The notes: generated from the sequence alone by a model not told the origin. Positions 41,071 through 49,352 are shown, counted from the first letter of the stretch. The stretch is 64,000 bases of DNA from Palsa-744 sp036498265 (GCA_036498265.1 DASYFT010000005.1:290919-354918); one strand, 5' to 3'. A program made the numbers and translations.

Positions 41071-42852
41071 ATGGCGGTCGATGAGCGGCGGGTGGCTCTC
41101 GGCGACGGCCCCGCGATGACGGCGAGGAATGGCACCAAGGGGATCGCGCATGCCATCTCCTTCCTGCGCAACGTGCCCGTCCTGGCCGGTCTCTCCGACG
41201 AGCTGCTCGATCGCATCGCCGATCAGTTCGAGGAGGTCCGCGTCCCTGCTGGTGAATGGATCATGCGGGAGGGCGACGCGGCGAACAGCCTGTTCATCGT
41301 CCGAAGCGGCCGCGTGGAGGTGATCGACGAGGGTCCTCCCGAGGCGCTGATCCGCATCCTGCGGCGCGGAGACGTGATCGGCGAGCTCGCGCTGCTGCGC
41401 GAAGGGACGCGGTCGGCCTCGGTTCGCGCTCGTCGCGACGCCGAGCTGCTCGAGCTCGGCCGCGCCGCTTTCGAGGCACTGATCCAGGAAGCCCCGAGCT
41501 TCGCGCTGGGGCTCACGCGCGCGATGGGCGCTCAACTGGCGGCGAGCCGCATGCCGGTGGTCGCGGCAACGCCTCCCCGTACGATCGCGGTCGTCGGGCT
41601 CGACGCCGCGGCGCCCGCCGCCGAGGTGGCAGAGCAGCTGGCCGACGCGCTGGAGGCGCACGGGACGGTCGCCCGTCTCAGCGCCGGTGAGCTTTCCACG
41701 ATCGACCAGGCGGAGCGGGACGTCAGCCGGGTCGTGCTGCGCTGCGACCCCGAGCCCGACGGGGCCTGGACGGAGCTGTGCGTGCGGGAGGCCCATCTCG
41801 TTGTCGCTGTGAGCACCGGCGCCGCTGCCGTCGCGTGGCGTGGGCGTACGGCTGCGCTGCACGGATGCGAGCTCCTCGTCCTTGGTCAGGCGGTCGCGGA
41901 GGAGATGCTCGACGAGCTGCAACCGCGTGAGGCGCAGGTGGTCGCCGACCGTTCACGGCGAGGCGCGGCGCTGCAGGCCCTTGCCCGCCGGCTCGCGGGC
42001 CGGTCGCTGGGCCTGGTGCTGTCCGGAGGCGGCGCGCGAGCGCTCGCCCACCTGGGCGTCATCGAGGAGCTCAGAGGGGCCGGCCTGCGGTTCGATCGCG
42101 TCGGCGGCGTGAGCCTCGGCTCCCTTGTGGCCGCCACCACCGCCGCGGACTTCACCACGGAGGGCATGTACGAGGCCTTCGAACGCGCCTTCGTGGTGAA
42201 CACCCCCAGCAACGACTTCGTGCCGCCTGCATACTCGCTGATCCGCGGCGCGAAGGCGCGGCGGATGCTGTTGGAGGCGTTCGGCGAGCGGCGCATCGAG
42301 GAGCTGGCGCTGCGCTTCTTCTGCGTGAGCTGTGACCTGATCGGGCGCGAGGCGGTTCTGCACCGCGCCGGTCGCGTGGTCGACGCCCTCTACCCGAGTC
42401 TCGCGATCCCGGGAGTCTTCCCGCCGGTCGCCACGGACGACGGCCGGTTGCTGGTCGACGGGGGCGTGCTCGACAACCTGCCCGTTGCGACCATGGCGCG
42501 CAAGGGCGAGGGCCCGGTGGTCGCGATCGACGTCACCGGTCGCATGGGGCAGGTCGGGCGCACGGAGCGGCCGGGGATGGCGCGGCTCAGGCGTCCGGTA
42601 CGCCGGGCGCTGACCGGGAGGGAGGCGGAGATCCCGCACCTGGGGGAGACGATCGTGCGAACGGTGATGGTGGGCAGCATCGACACGGTCGCCGCCGCGC
42701 GGCTGCACGCCGACCTCGTGATAACCCCACAGGTCGAAGGCATCGGGCTCATGGACTGGAAGGCGCTCCCGCGCGTGGCGGAGCTCGGGCGTCGAGCCGC
42801 CCAGGAGGCCCTCGCCACTCACCCCGAGGTGCTCAGCAAGCTGGCGAGCTAG
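41071..42852 (+). CDS. Cyclic-nucleotide-binding patatin-like phospholipase (NTE family)
   Basis: 593 residues. A cNMP-binding domain at about 30-145 has PAGEWIMREGDAANSLFIVR and GDVIGELALLREGTRSASVR, the phosphate-binding cassette. A middle segment at about 165-300 looks like a worn P-loop domain (RTIAVVGLDAAAP, LVVAVSTG). The patatin domain at about 310-590 has the oxyanion loop SGGGARALAHLGV, nucleophile GVSLGS (Ser near 348) and catalytic Asp in DGGVLDN. It should hydrolyse (lyso)phospholipids under cNMP control. GGAGG precedes ATG 41071. The related fusion gene begins 14 nt after its stop. Confidence 0.93.
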   Translation: MAVDERRVALGDGPAMTARNGTKGIAHAISFLRNVPVLAGLSDELLDRIADQFEEVRVPAGEWIMREGDAANSLFIVRSGRVEVIDEGPPEALIRILRRGDVIGELALLREGTRSASVRARRDAELLELGRAAFEALIQEAPSFALGLTRAMGAQLAASRMPVVAATPPRTIAVVGLDAAAPAAEVAEQLADALEAHGTVARLSAGELSTIDQAERDVSRVVLRCDPEPDGAWTELCVREAHLVVAVSTGAAAVAWRGRTAALHGCELLVLGQAVAEEMLDELQPREAQVVADRSRRGAALQALARRLAGRSLGLVLSGGGARALAHLGVIEELRGAGLRFDRVGGVSLGSLVAATTAADFTTEGMYEAFERAFVVNTPSNDFVPPAYSLIRGAKARRMLLEAFGERRIEELALRFFCVSCDLIGREAVLHRAGRVVDALYPSLAIPGVFPPVATDDGRLLVDGGVLDNLPVATMARKGEGPVVAIDVTGRMGQVGRTERPGMARLRRPVRRALTGREAEIPHLGETIVRTVMVGSIDTVAAARLHADLVITPQVEGIGLMDWKALPRVAELGRRAAQEALATHPEVLSKLAS

Positions 42853-42866
42853 GGGCGGCGGATCGA

Positions 42867-45800
42867 ATGTCCACCACTGAGGTTCCGGTCGAGACGCCAA
42901 CCGGCAATGCCATCGGAACGGAGGAGGTGCCGGCGCTCGTTCCACGACGAGGCCCCTCGTCGCGCACCGTACTTGCCATCGCCTCGCTCGGCGCCAGCGT
43001 CGCGTTCGTGGACGCGACCATCGTCAACATCGCCTTCCCGGACATCGCGCGCTCCTTCCGCGGCACCCCGATCTCGTCACTGTCGTGGATCCTCAACGCC
43101 TACAACATCGTCTTCGCCGCGTTCCTCGTGGCGGCGGGACGGATAGCCGACCTCCTCGGCCGGCGCCGGATCTTCATCTTCGGTCTCGAGCTGTTCACCG
43201 CCGCGTCGCTCCTGTGCGCGCTCGCGCCTTCGGTCGGCACCCTGGTCGGCTTCCGGGTCGTGCAGGCGCTCGGGGCGGCCTTTCTCGTGCCGTCCTCTCT
43301 CGGCCTGGTGCTCAATGCCTTCCCGCCCGAGCGCCGCTCGCATGGTGTCGCGCTCCTGTCGGCCGTCGCGGCCGCGGCCGCCGGGCTGGGACCGTCGATC
43401 GGTGGACTGCTGGTCGCCGTCGCCGATTGGCGGCTTGTCTTCCTCGTCAACCTCCCGATCGGGATCGCTGCGGTCTTCCTCGCCCGCCGCCATCTGGTGG
43501 AGAGCCGGGCCCCCGGCCGTCGCCGCATGCCGGATCTCACCGGCGCCGCCGTTTTCGCGCTCGCCATCTCCGCGCTCGTGCTGGGAGTGGTGAAGGGCCA
43601 GGAATGGGGCTGGAGCAGCCCCCGGATCATTGCTTCGTTCGCGGCCACAGTGCTGCTGCTGGCGCTCTTCGTCTGGCGGTGCACTTGGCACCGCTCACCG
43701 ATCGTGGATCTGTCGCTTCTGCGGAACCGCACGTTCAGCGCTGCCAACGGCATGACCATCGTGGCGGCTGCCGGTTTCTACGGCTACACGCTGACCAATG
43801 TCCTGTTCCTGACGGGCGTGTGGAGATACTCGGTGCTGGAAGCCGGCCTGGCTCTCACGCCTGGACCGTTCGTAGCGGCCGCCGTGGCGGGCCCCACCAG
43901 CCGGCTCGTCCAGCGTGTGGGGCATCGGCCGGTGCTGGTCGCCGGGGGCCTCATCTGGGGTGGGGCGGTCCTGTGGTTCGTGGAGCGCGTCGGCCCGACG
44001 CCGGCCTTCCTGAGCGAGTGGTTGCCGGGGATCCTGCTGCTCGGGGTCGGGGCAGGCACGCTCTTCCCCAACCTGAGCGGCGCGGCGGTGGCATCGGCTC
44101 CGGGCGACAGCTTCGCGACGGCCACCGGCCTGAACTCCGTGTCCCGTCAGGTTGGCGCGGCGCTTGGGGTCGCAATCGTCGTGGCGATCATCGGCACGCC
44201 GTCGCCGCGCGACGCGCTGGCCGCTTTCGACAATGCCTGGACGTTCGGCTCGGCCTGCCTGTTCGTTGCGGGGCTCGGCTGCCTGCTGGTCGGGCGCCTG
44301 AACACGGAGGCGCCGTCCCTGAGCGATGCTGCGCGAACCGTGCTGCGCGACGCGACCGCGGAAGCTCCGGCCGGACCGCCGCGGCCCCGTGCGCGGCGTG
44401 CCATCACCGTCGATGTGGCCGATGTCGCCGCGCCGCGGGCGGAGTCTGCGACGGATTTCTTCGCGCATGTGCCGCTCTTCGCGACCCTCGAGCCAGAGCT
44501 GCGCGAGGCGCTCGCCCAGCGAGCGCGGCCTCTGCGCGTCGATGCCGGTGAATGGCTGTTCCGCGAGGGCGACCCGGGTGACGCCATGTACGTGGTGTGC
44601 GCAGGTCGCCTGGAGGTCGTCGACGAGGCCGCGGACACCGTCATCCGGGAGCTCGGGCGCGGCGACGCCCTGGGCGAGCTCGCTCTCCTCTGTGCCTCAC
44701 CGCGCTCGGCGTCGGTGCGAGCGCTGCGCTCGAGCGACCTGCTCGCCGTCGACCGGCGCGACTTCGAAGCGCATCTGCACAACTCGCTTCAGCTCTCCGT
44801 GTCCCTCACCCGCGTGCTGGCGGAGCAGCTCCGCGACCATCGCGCTCCGGCGTCGGCTGTGCGCCCTCGTCCCACGACCGTGGCCCTAGTGGGGCTCGGC
44901 GAGGGCCTACCGGTCGAAGAGATCGGCCGCCGGCTGGCTCTGGCGCTCGAGCGGCACCTGTCCTGCGCTCTGCTGGACGGCACCGAGGCCGAGGCGCTCG
45001 ATTCAGGCTCAGGCGCCGCGAGCGTCTACGGCCCGCTGCTCGACCGCGCAGAGGCGACGCACGACGTGGTGGTGCTCCTCGGTGGCTCGCTCGAGTCGGG
45101 CGCGCGGTGGACAGACTTCTGCCTGCAGCAGGCCGATCGGATCCTTGCCGTGACGGCGGGTGGCGCCGTGCCGCAGACATTGCATCATCGGCCCGAGTTG
45201 CGGGGCTGCGATCTCGTCGGATACGACACCGTGGCCGGCTCCGGCCGGCTGGATGGGTGGGCCGCGGTGCTCGAGCCGGTGGAGTCACACGTCCTGCGAG
45301 GGGCGAGCATGGACGCCGACATCGAGCGAGCCGCCCGGCGCCTGAGCGGTCGCTCGATCGGCATCGTGCTATCGGGAGGCGGAGCGCGGGCGTTCGCTCA
45401 CATCGGGGTGCTCGAGGAGCTGACCGCCGCCGGGGTGACCATCGACCGGGTGGCGGGCGTCAGCATGGGCGCGTTCGTCGGCGCCCTGTTCGCGATGGGG
45501 CTGGACGGCGATGAGATCGACGCTCGCTGCTTCGAGGAGTGGATCCAGCGCCGCCCGCTCAACGACTACACGGTGCCGCGCCGCTCCCTCATTCGCGGCC
45601 AGAAAGCCGAGGCGATGCTCCGGCGGACCTTCGGCGAGGTCGCGATCGAGGAGCTCCCATACAGCTTCCTGTGCGGCTGCGCCGAGCTGCGCACCGGCCG
45701 GCTGGTCGTGGTGAGATCCGGCCCGTTGTGGGAGAGCGTGGGCTTCAGCATCTGCATACCGGTGCTCGCCCCGCCGCAGGTGCGGGGTCGCGAGCTCTAC

Positions 45801-46154
45801 ATCGACGGTTCGCTCGTCGACAACCTGCCGGTGCAGACGCTGGCCGACATGGGCGAGGGACCGATCATCGCGGTCGACGTGAAGGCGACGTTCGACCATG
45901 GCAACGGCGATGGGGCCGAACGACCCAGGCGAGCAGGGGTAGCCCCCGGCCTCGGTGAGACGCTCACCCGCGTGCTGCTGCTCGGAAGCGCGAACACCTC
46001 GGAGGCAGCGCGCCGCCACGCAGACCTGGTGATCAAACCTCGCGCGGAGGGCGTCGGACTGCTGGAGTTCCACCAGCTGGATGCCGCTCGCGAGAGCGGA
46101 CGGGCAGCCGCGCGCGAGGCCCTCGAGAGCGGGATCGGCTCCCTCTTCAGCTGA
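42867..46154 (+). CDS. Three-part fusion: MFS transporter, cNMP-binding domain, patatin phospholipase
   Basis: 1095 residues in one uninterrupted frame. Residues about 30-495 form a DHA2-type MFS exporter with 14 helices (FVDATIVNIAFPDIARSF, AAGRIADLLGRRRIFIFG). About 525-655 is a cNMP-binding domain (DAGEWLFREGDPGDAMYVVC, GELALLCASPRSASVRAL). A worn P-loop-like middle (VALVGLGEG, DVVVLLGGS) follows, then a patatin domain at about 825-1090 with SGGGARAFAHIGV, GVSMG (Ser near 866) and DGSLVDN, where the usual DG[GA] reads DGS. Mycobacterial Rv3239c and Rv3728 share this order, from memory. It suggests export of a lipid product or lipid-gated transport. A terminator follows. Confidence 0.93.
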   Translation: MSTTEVPVETPTGNAIGTEEVPALVPRRGPSSRTVLAIASLGASVAFVDATIVNIAFPDIARSFRGTPISSLSWILNAYNIVFAAFLVAAGRIADLLGRRRIFIFGLELFTAASLLCALAPSVGTLVGFRVVQALGAAFLVPSSLGLVLNAFPPERRSHGVALLSAVAAAAAGLGPSIGGLLVAVADWRLVFLVNLPIGIAAVFLARRHLVESRAPGRRRMPDLTGAAVFALAISALVLGVVKGQEWGWSSPRIIASFAATVLLLALFVWRCTWHRSPIVDLSLLRNRTFSAANGMTIVAAAGFYGYTLTNVLFLTGVWRYSVLEAGLALTPGPFVAAAVAGPTSRLVQRVGHRPVLVAGGLIWGGAVLWFVERVGPTPAFLSEWLPGILLLGVGAGTLFPNLSGAAVASAPGDSFATATGLNSVSRQVGAALGVAIVVAIIGTPSPRDALAAFDNAWTFGSACLFVAGLGCLLVGRLNTEAPSLSDAARTVLRDATAEAPAGPPRPRARRAITVDVADVAAPRAESATDFFAHVPLFATLEPELREALAQRARPLRVDAGEWLFREGDPGDAMYVVCAGRLEVVDEAADTVIRELGRGDALGELALLCASPRSASVRALRSSDLLAVDRRDFEAHLHNSLQLSVSLTRVLAEQLRDHRAPASAVRPRPTTVALVGLGEGLPVEEIGRRLALALERHLSCALLDGTEAEALDSGSGAASVYGPLLDRAEATHDVVVLLGGSLESGARWTDFCLQQADRILAVTAGGAVPQTLHHRPELRGCDLVGYDTVAGSGRLDGWAAVLEPVESHVLRGASMDADIERAARRLSGRSIGIVLSGGGARAFAHIGVLEELTAAGVTIDRVAGVSMGAFVGALFAMGLDGDEIDARCFEEWIQRRPLNDYTVPRRSLIRGQKAEAMLRRTFGEVAIEELPYSFLCGCAELRTGRLVVVRSGPLWESVGFSICIPVLAPPQVRGRELYIDGSLVDNLPVQTLADMGEGPIIAVDVKATFDHGNGDGAERPRRAGVAPGLGETLTRVLLLGSANTSEAARRHADLVIKPRAEGVGLLEFHQLDAARESGRAAAREALESGIGSLFS

Positions 46155-46178
46155 GGCGGCTCGACGCGAGAGCCGCTT
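46154..46178 (+). terminator. Hairpin after the fusion gene
   Basis: GCGGCTC (46156-46162) and GAGCCGC (46170-46176) form a 7-bp stem around a 7-nt loop, extended by A-T and G-T pairs, directly after the stop at 46154. Confidence 0.65.
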
Positions 46179-46183
46179 CGCAG

Positions 46184-46332
46184 AACCCAGCTCCGGACTC
46201 GAACCGGAGACCCCTTCCTTACCATGAGATGGCCGGACGGCGGGTAAGCCCGCAAATCTCAGCGCTTCTCGTCGATTTCGGCGAATGCGCCGCTACGCCG
46301 ATACGGCTGGATCGGGCCCGACACAGCTGGGT
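46184..46332 (-). other. tRNA-Thr-derived structured element with replaced 5' and central part
   Basis: Bases 46186-46226 are identical over 41 nt to 47871-47911, the 3' half of tRNA-Thr(GGT) from anticodon loop through T arm to acceptor. 147 nt away the strand carries ACCCAGC (46332-46326), which pairs perfectly with the GCTGGGT acceptor end (46191-46185). Relative to the real tRNA the first pair is changed on both sides (G-C to A-U). The normal D arm and 5' anticodon strand are absent. In their place are hairpins at 46297-46307, 46280-46291 and 46240-46253, the last enclosed by GAGAT/ATCTC (46226-46230, 46256-46260). It may be a pseudogene, a recombination scar or a small structured RNA. 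Confidence 0.55.
46186..46226 (-). repeat. 41-bp direct repeat, distal copy of tRNA-Thr 3' half
   Basis: Perfect match to 47871-47911. Similarity ends sharply at 46226/46227, within the anticodon loop. This resembles the displaced tRNA end left by a site-specifically integrated element. Confidence 0.85.
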
Positions 46333-46358
46333 TCGGGCAGCGGAAAGGGGCTGCTGCC

Positions 46359-47609
46359 TTATCGCGCTCGCCGGTCCGAGCGCCCGCCGCGGGAAGCTCC
46401 GCCGCGAGATCCGCCCCCCGAGCGCGCCGCGCCGCCGTTCGGGCGGCCCGATCGGCGGGTGCGCCGCGGCCGGCCGGCTGCGGCGCCGCCCGAGGGCATG
46501 CCCGCGAGCTGCAGCTCGCGATCCAGCCCGAGTTCGCGCAGCATGCCGGCGAGCTCGCGGGCCTGGTCCTGGGCGACGAGCGTCACACCTACGCCGCGCG
46601 CGCCCGCGCGGGCGGTGCGGCCGATGCGATGGACGTAGTCCTCCCTGGTCGCGGGGACGTCGTAGTTGATCACGTGGGTGATACCGGCCACGTCGATGCC
46701 GCGCGCCGCGACATCGGTCGCGACCAGCGTGTCCACGACGCCAGACTCGAAGTTGGCCAGCGCCCGTTCGCGCTGCCCCTGGGACTTGTCGCCGTGCATC
46801 GCCACCGCCTGGACGCGGCTCGAGGCGAGTCGCTTCACAAGGCGGTCTGCGCCCCGCTTGGTGCGTACGAACACGAGCGTCAGCCCACGATCGGACTCGC
46901 CCAGCTCCGAGACCAGGCGCGCCACCTTGCCCTCGTGGGTCACCGATACGAAGCGGTGCTCCACGTCGCTCTTGCGCTCTGCGGAATGGGCATGCTCGTG
47001 TCTACGTGGATTGGAGGTGTAGGCCTTTGCGATCCGGCCGACCTCGCCCTCCAGCGTGGCGGAGAACAGGAGCGTCTGGCGCTCGGGTGCCGTCAGCTTC
47101 ACGATCCTGTCGACGACCGGCCGAAAGCCCATGTCGAGCATCCTGTCTGCCTCGTCGAGGACCAGCAGGCGGACGCGGTCGAGCGACACCTCCCTGCGCT
47201 CGATCAGGTCGAGCAGGCGGCCGGGGGTGGCGACGAGGATGTGTGCGCGCGCCGCGAGGCGTGCCTGCTTGACGATCCCTGCGCCGCCGTACACGGCCGC
47301 GATCGACAGCGCACGGGCGTGGGCCAGCCCGCGCAGGTCCTCGACGATCTGGATCGCCAGCTCGCGGGTCGGCGCCAGCACGAGCGCTGAGGGCCGCGGG
47401 TCGGAGTCCTTCAGGCGCTCGACCAGCGGCAGCCCGAATGCGAGCGTCTTGCCGGAGCCGGTCGGCGACTGCGCGAGGACGTCGTGCCCGTCGAGCACGT
47501 CCGGGATGACCATCTCCTGGACGGGGAACGGTGCCGTGATCCCGCGCTGAGCGAGTTCACGTGTGACGACCTCGGACACGCCGAGGCCGGCGAATGTTTC
47601 ATGCTTCAT
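46359..47609 (-). CDS. DEAD-box ATP-dependent RNA helicase (RhlE/DbpA-like)
   Basis: 416 residues with all core motifs: Q-motif region APFPVQEMVIPDVL, Walker A AQSPTGSGKTLAFG, APTRELAIQI, ATPGRLLDL, DEAD in LLVLDEADRMLDMGF, SATL, VATDVAARGIDVAG and HRIGRTARAG. The last 55 residues are Arg/Gly-rich (RSGGGSRGGASRGGRSDRR), a common RNA-binding tail. It unwinds RNA, likely in ribosome assembly or cold/stress adaptation. ATG 47609 has AAGGAG upstream. The gene is the only complete gene between the two tRNA-Thr 3' copies. Confidence 0.95.
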   Translation of the reverse strand: MKHETFAGLGVSEVVTRELAQRGITAPFPVQEMVIPDVLDGHDVLAQSPTGSGKTLAFGLPLVERLKDSDPRPSALVLAPTRELAIQIVEDLRGLAHARALSIAAVYGGAGIVKQARLAARAHILVATPGRLLDLIERREVSLDRVRLLVLDEADRMLDMGFRPVVDRIVKLTAPERQTLLFSATLEGEVGRIAKAYTSNPRRHEHAHSAERKSDVEHRFVSVTHEGKVARLVSELGESDRGLTLVFVRTKRGADRLVKRLASSRVQAVAMHGDKSQGQRERALANFESGVVDTLVATDVAARGIDVAGITHVINYDVPATREDYVHRIGRTARAGARGVGVTLVAQDQARELAGMLRELGLDRELQLAGMPSGGAAAGRPRRTRRSGRPNGGAARSGGGSRGGASRGGRSDRRAR

Positions 47610-47757
47610 ATGGTTGGTGCTCCTTCAGGCGACCGTCACGGCCGCCGCTGCAGATGGAGATTCGACTGACCGCATCCGCGCTCTCGAGCGCCAACAAAGA
47701 CAAGAACCTCACAGGCGACTTCGCCGCCCGTAGGGCCGACGATAGCAGACGGCTGTC

Positions 47758-47868
47758 TCAGTCCTGGATGTTGGCCATCACGTGCTTGACGACCGTGTAG
47801 TCCTCGAGCGACGTCGCGCGAGCGCTTTTCGCCGTGTTTTTCGCCGGTTTACCAGCGGTTTCCGGCCA
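47758..47868 (-). pseudogene. Possible C-terminal remnant of a gene abutting tRNA-Thr
   Basis: Directly 3' of tRNA-Thr a reverse frame codes TSLEDYTVVKHVMANIQD and ends at TGA 47758. Its last 20 codons all end in G or C, which looks like real coding. The only start in frame is inside the tRNA, so the 5' part is missing; it may be what remains of a gene lost when the region recombined. Confidence 0.3.
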
Positions 47869-47941
<73 letters not shown>

Positions 47942-47993
47942 AGCGAGCGAAAGGGCACTGTACCGCGCACCGGCCCGCCGGGAGCGGGGCGGA

Positions 47994-48212
47994 TCAGCCG
48001 ATTCCCTCGAGCAGGACGCCCGGGGAGGAGAGGCGCAGGCCGCGGGCCAGGATCACGATGGTCTCGAGCCGTGGCGAGCGCTTGCGACGCTCGAGCAGGC
48101 TGATCTCGGTTCGATGCAGATCGCAGATGTCGGCGAGCGCCTCCTGGGAGAGCCCGGCGAGCTCGCGGTGGTGGCGCAGGTTGGTCGCGAATTGGCTGCG
48201 GGCGCTGTCCAT
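47994..48212 (-). CDS. Small XRE-family DNA-binding protein
   Basis: 72 residues, essentially one helix-turn-helix domain: QFATNLRHHRELAGLSQEAL, ADICDLHRTEISLLERRKRS and PRLETIVILARGLRLSS. GGGGGAGG lies directly against ATG 48212, so translation initiation is tight or the start is slightly different. Two GACAWWTGTC palindromes lie upstream and could be its operators. It sits 52 nt from the 5' end of tRNA-Thr, where a regulator of an integrated element might be found. Confidence 0.8.
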   Translation of the reverse strand: MDSARSQFATNLRHHRELAGLSQEALADICDLHRTEISLLERRKRSPRLETIVILARGLRLSSPGVLLEGIG

Positions 48213-48253
48213 CCTCCCCCTGACTCTCGCCGCGCGCAGACGAAAGTTCCACA

Positions 48254-48263
48254 GACAAATGTC
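48254..48263. promoter_or_regulatory. GACAAATGTC palindrome, proximal site
   Basis: GACA-AA-TGTC, 41 nt upstream of the small XRE gene start; same arms as the site at 48365. Confidence 0.4.
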
Positions 48264-48364
48264 CTCCGACGGCGTGCCGATGCGTCGCGAACGCCTGCGT
48301 CGGGGCCGGGGCCGCACCCGCCGTTCCCGGGCCTGGCACCGCTGAGACAGTACCGGATTGTGAT

Positions 48365-48374
48365 GACAATTGTC
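48365..48374. promoter_or_regulatory. GACAATTGTC palindrome, distal site
   Basis: Perfect 10-bp palindrome 111 bp from the proximal copy and 152 nt upstream of the small XRE gene. Both fit GACAWWTGTC. Confidence 0.4.
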
Positions 48375-48424
48375 CGCAGCCTCCAAGGCGCTCACCCGCT
48401 TGCAGGGGCGTCGGTCCGCCGCGG

Positions 48425-48859
48425 TCAGGAGTCGTCTGCCGGCGTCACCGTCGTGACCGGAAGACCGAGACCCGAGACCTTGCTCGGGAGGTCCAGCCGC
48501 AGCCAGCGCGAGACGCGAGGCGACAGCGTCGAGATGATGATCTCGTCGAAGCCCTGCAGGTTGACCGCGTCGTGCACCGCCGCCACGGGATCGGCGTCGC
48601 CGATCATCCCCTCGACCTGAGTACCGGATGCCTCGCTCAGCTTGGGCAGCGCCTCGTCGAGCACCGTCCGGCCCTCGCCGGCGTCCTGGTCCTCCGGGTC
48701 GACGACCTTGTGGAGGCCGTGGGCAGGGTTCGGTACGAGCAGCGTGAACGTGGCGGGCCCGCGCTGCGAGCGCTCGCGCACGGCCTCCAGCAGCGCTGGC
48801 GTGGCCGCCGTCTTGTGTGCCACCACCAGCACCCTGGGCGTGGCGTCCGAGGACTCCAT
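48425..48859 (-). CDS. Universal-stress-like small cytosolic protein
   Basis: About 144 residues from ATG 48859 with GGGAG upstream. It has a Rossmann-like layout (PRVLVVAHKTAATPALLEAV, FTLLVPNPAHGLH, FDEIIISTLSPRVSRWLRLD, then LPVTTV) as in actinobacterial Usp-like proteins, but lacks the classic GxxGxxxxxxxxxG[ST] ATP motif. Probably a non-ATP-binding member; role unknown. Confidence 0.7.
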   Translation of the reverse strand: MESSDATPRVLVVAHKTAATPALLEAVRERSQRGPATFTLLVPNPAHGLHKVVDPEDQDAGEGRTVLDEALPKLSEASGTQVEGMIGDADPVAAVHDAVNLQGFDEIIISTLSPRVSRWLRLDLPSKVSGLGLPVTTVTPADDS

Positions 48860-48989
48860 ATCGACGCTCCCTTCTCGCTTGCTGTCGCGACGAGCCCGCG
48901 GGAGGGTCCGCGGGCGGCGCGGTTTCTCGAGTTCTCTTCTATCGCAATCGTGCAGCCATGTCATCCGGCCGGGGCCGTGCGGCGGCGGC

Positions 48990-49001
48990 TAGGGTCGAGT
49001 G
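48990..49001 (+). promoter_or_regulatory. Leaderless -10 box
   Basis: TAGGGT (48990-48995), 6 nt, ATG 49002. Confidence 0.45.
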
Positions 49002-49352
49002 ATGCGCTTGGTGGTCGGCGATGACTCGGTCGAGGTGCTGCTGTCGCCCTGGCAGAAGCTGCTGGGGCTGATGCGCGACATAAGGGTGGCGCGTGGCGCC
49101 GTGGGCGACATCCACGTCGTCGAGGACCCGATGAGGGAGACGATGTCGTCGGGGATCAAGGTCGGCCTTCGCCTGCCATGGCTCTACTACGTCGCTCGCA
49201 CCATTCGCCTCGATGAAGCGTTCATCGTCCGCCGCGGCGTCCCCGCGTTGTCCTTCTCGGTCGCCGATGCGACTCCGTTGCGGAGAGTCCTCGTCAGCAC
49301 GCCGCACGCGCACGAGCTCGCCGCACGGCTGACCGGCGATGACCCTCGCTAG
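49002..49352 (+). CDS. Conserved hypothetical protein, beta-rich
   Basis: 116 residues. The sequence alternates short beta strands (VEVLLSPWQKLLGLMRDIRV, GIKVGLRLPWLYYVART, AFIVRRGVPALSFSV) and ends with a helix (HAHELAARLTGDD). It resembles a small PH-like or ligand-binding barrel seen in actinobacteria but I cannot name it. It starts at ATG 49002 from a leaderless box and ends convergent with the ABC permease gene (4-nt overlap). Confidence 0.6.
   Translation: MRLVVGDDSVEVLLSPWQKLLGLMRDIRVARGAVGDIHVVEDPMRETMSSGIKVGLRLPWLYYVARTIRLDEAFIVRRGVPALSFSVADATPLRRVLVSTPHAHELAARLTGDDPR

Noticed and set aside
45797..46255. Reverse frame containing a tRNA-Thr-derived peptide (MVRKGSPVRVRSW)
   Set aside because: This peptide is simply the translated 3' half of the tRNA; the rest is the antisense of the patatin domain.
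46184..46332. Element read as a functional tRNA with an intron
   Set aside because: The anticodon stem no longer pairs (ATCTC opposite GGAAG) and no D arm is present; the interior is also too short for a group I intron.
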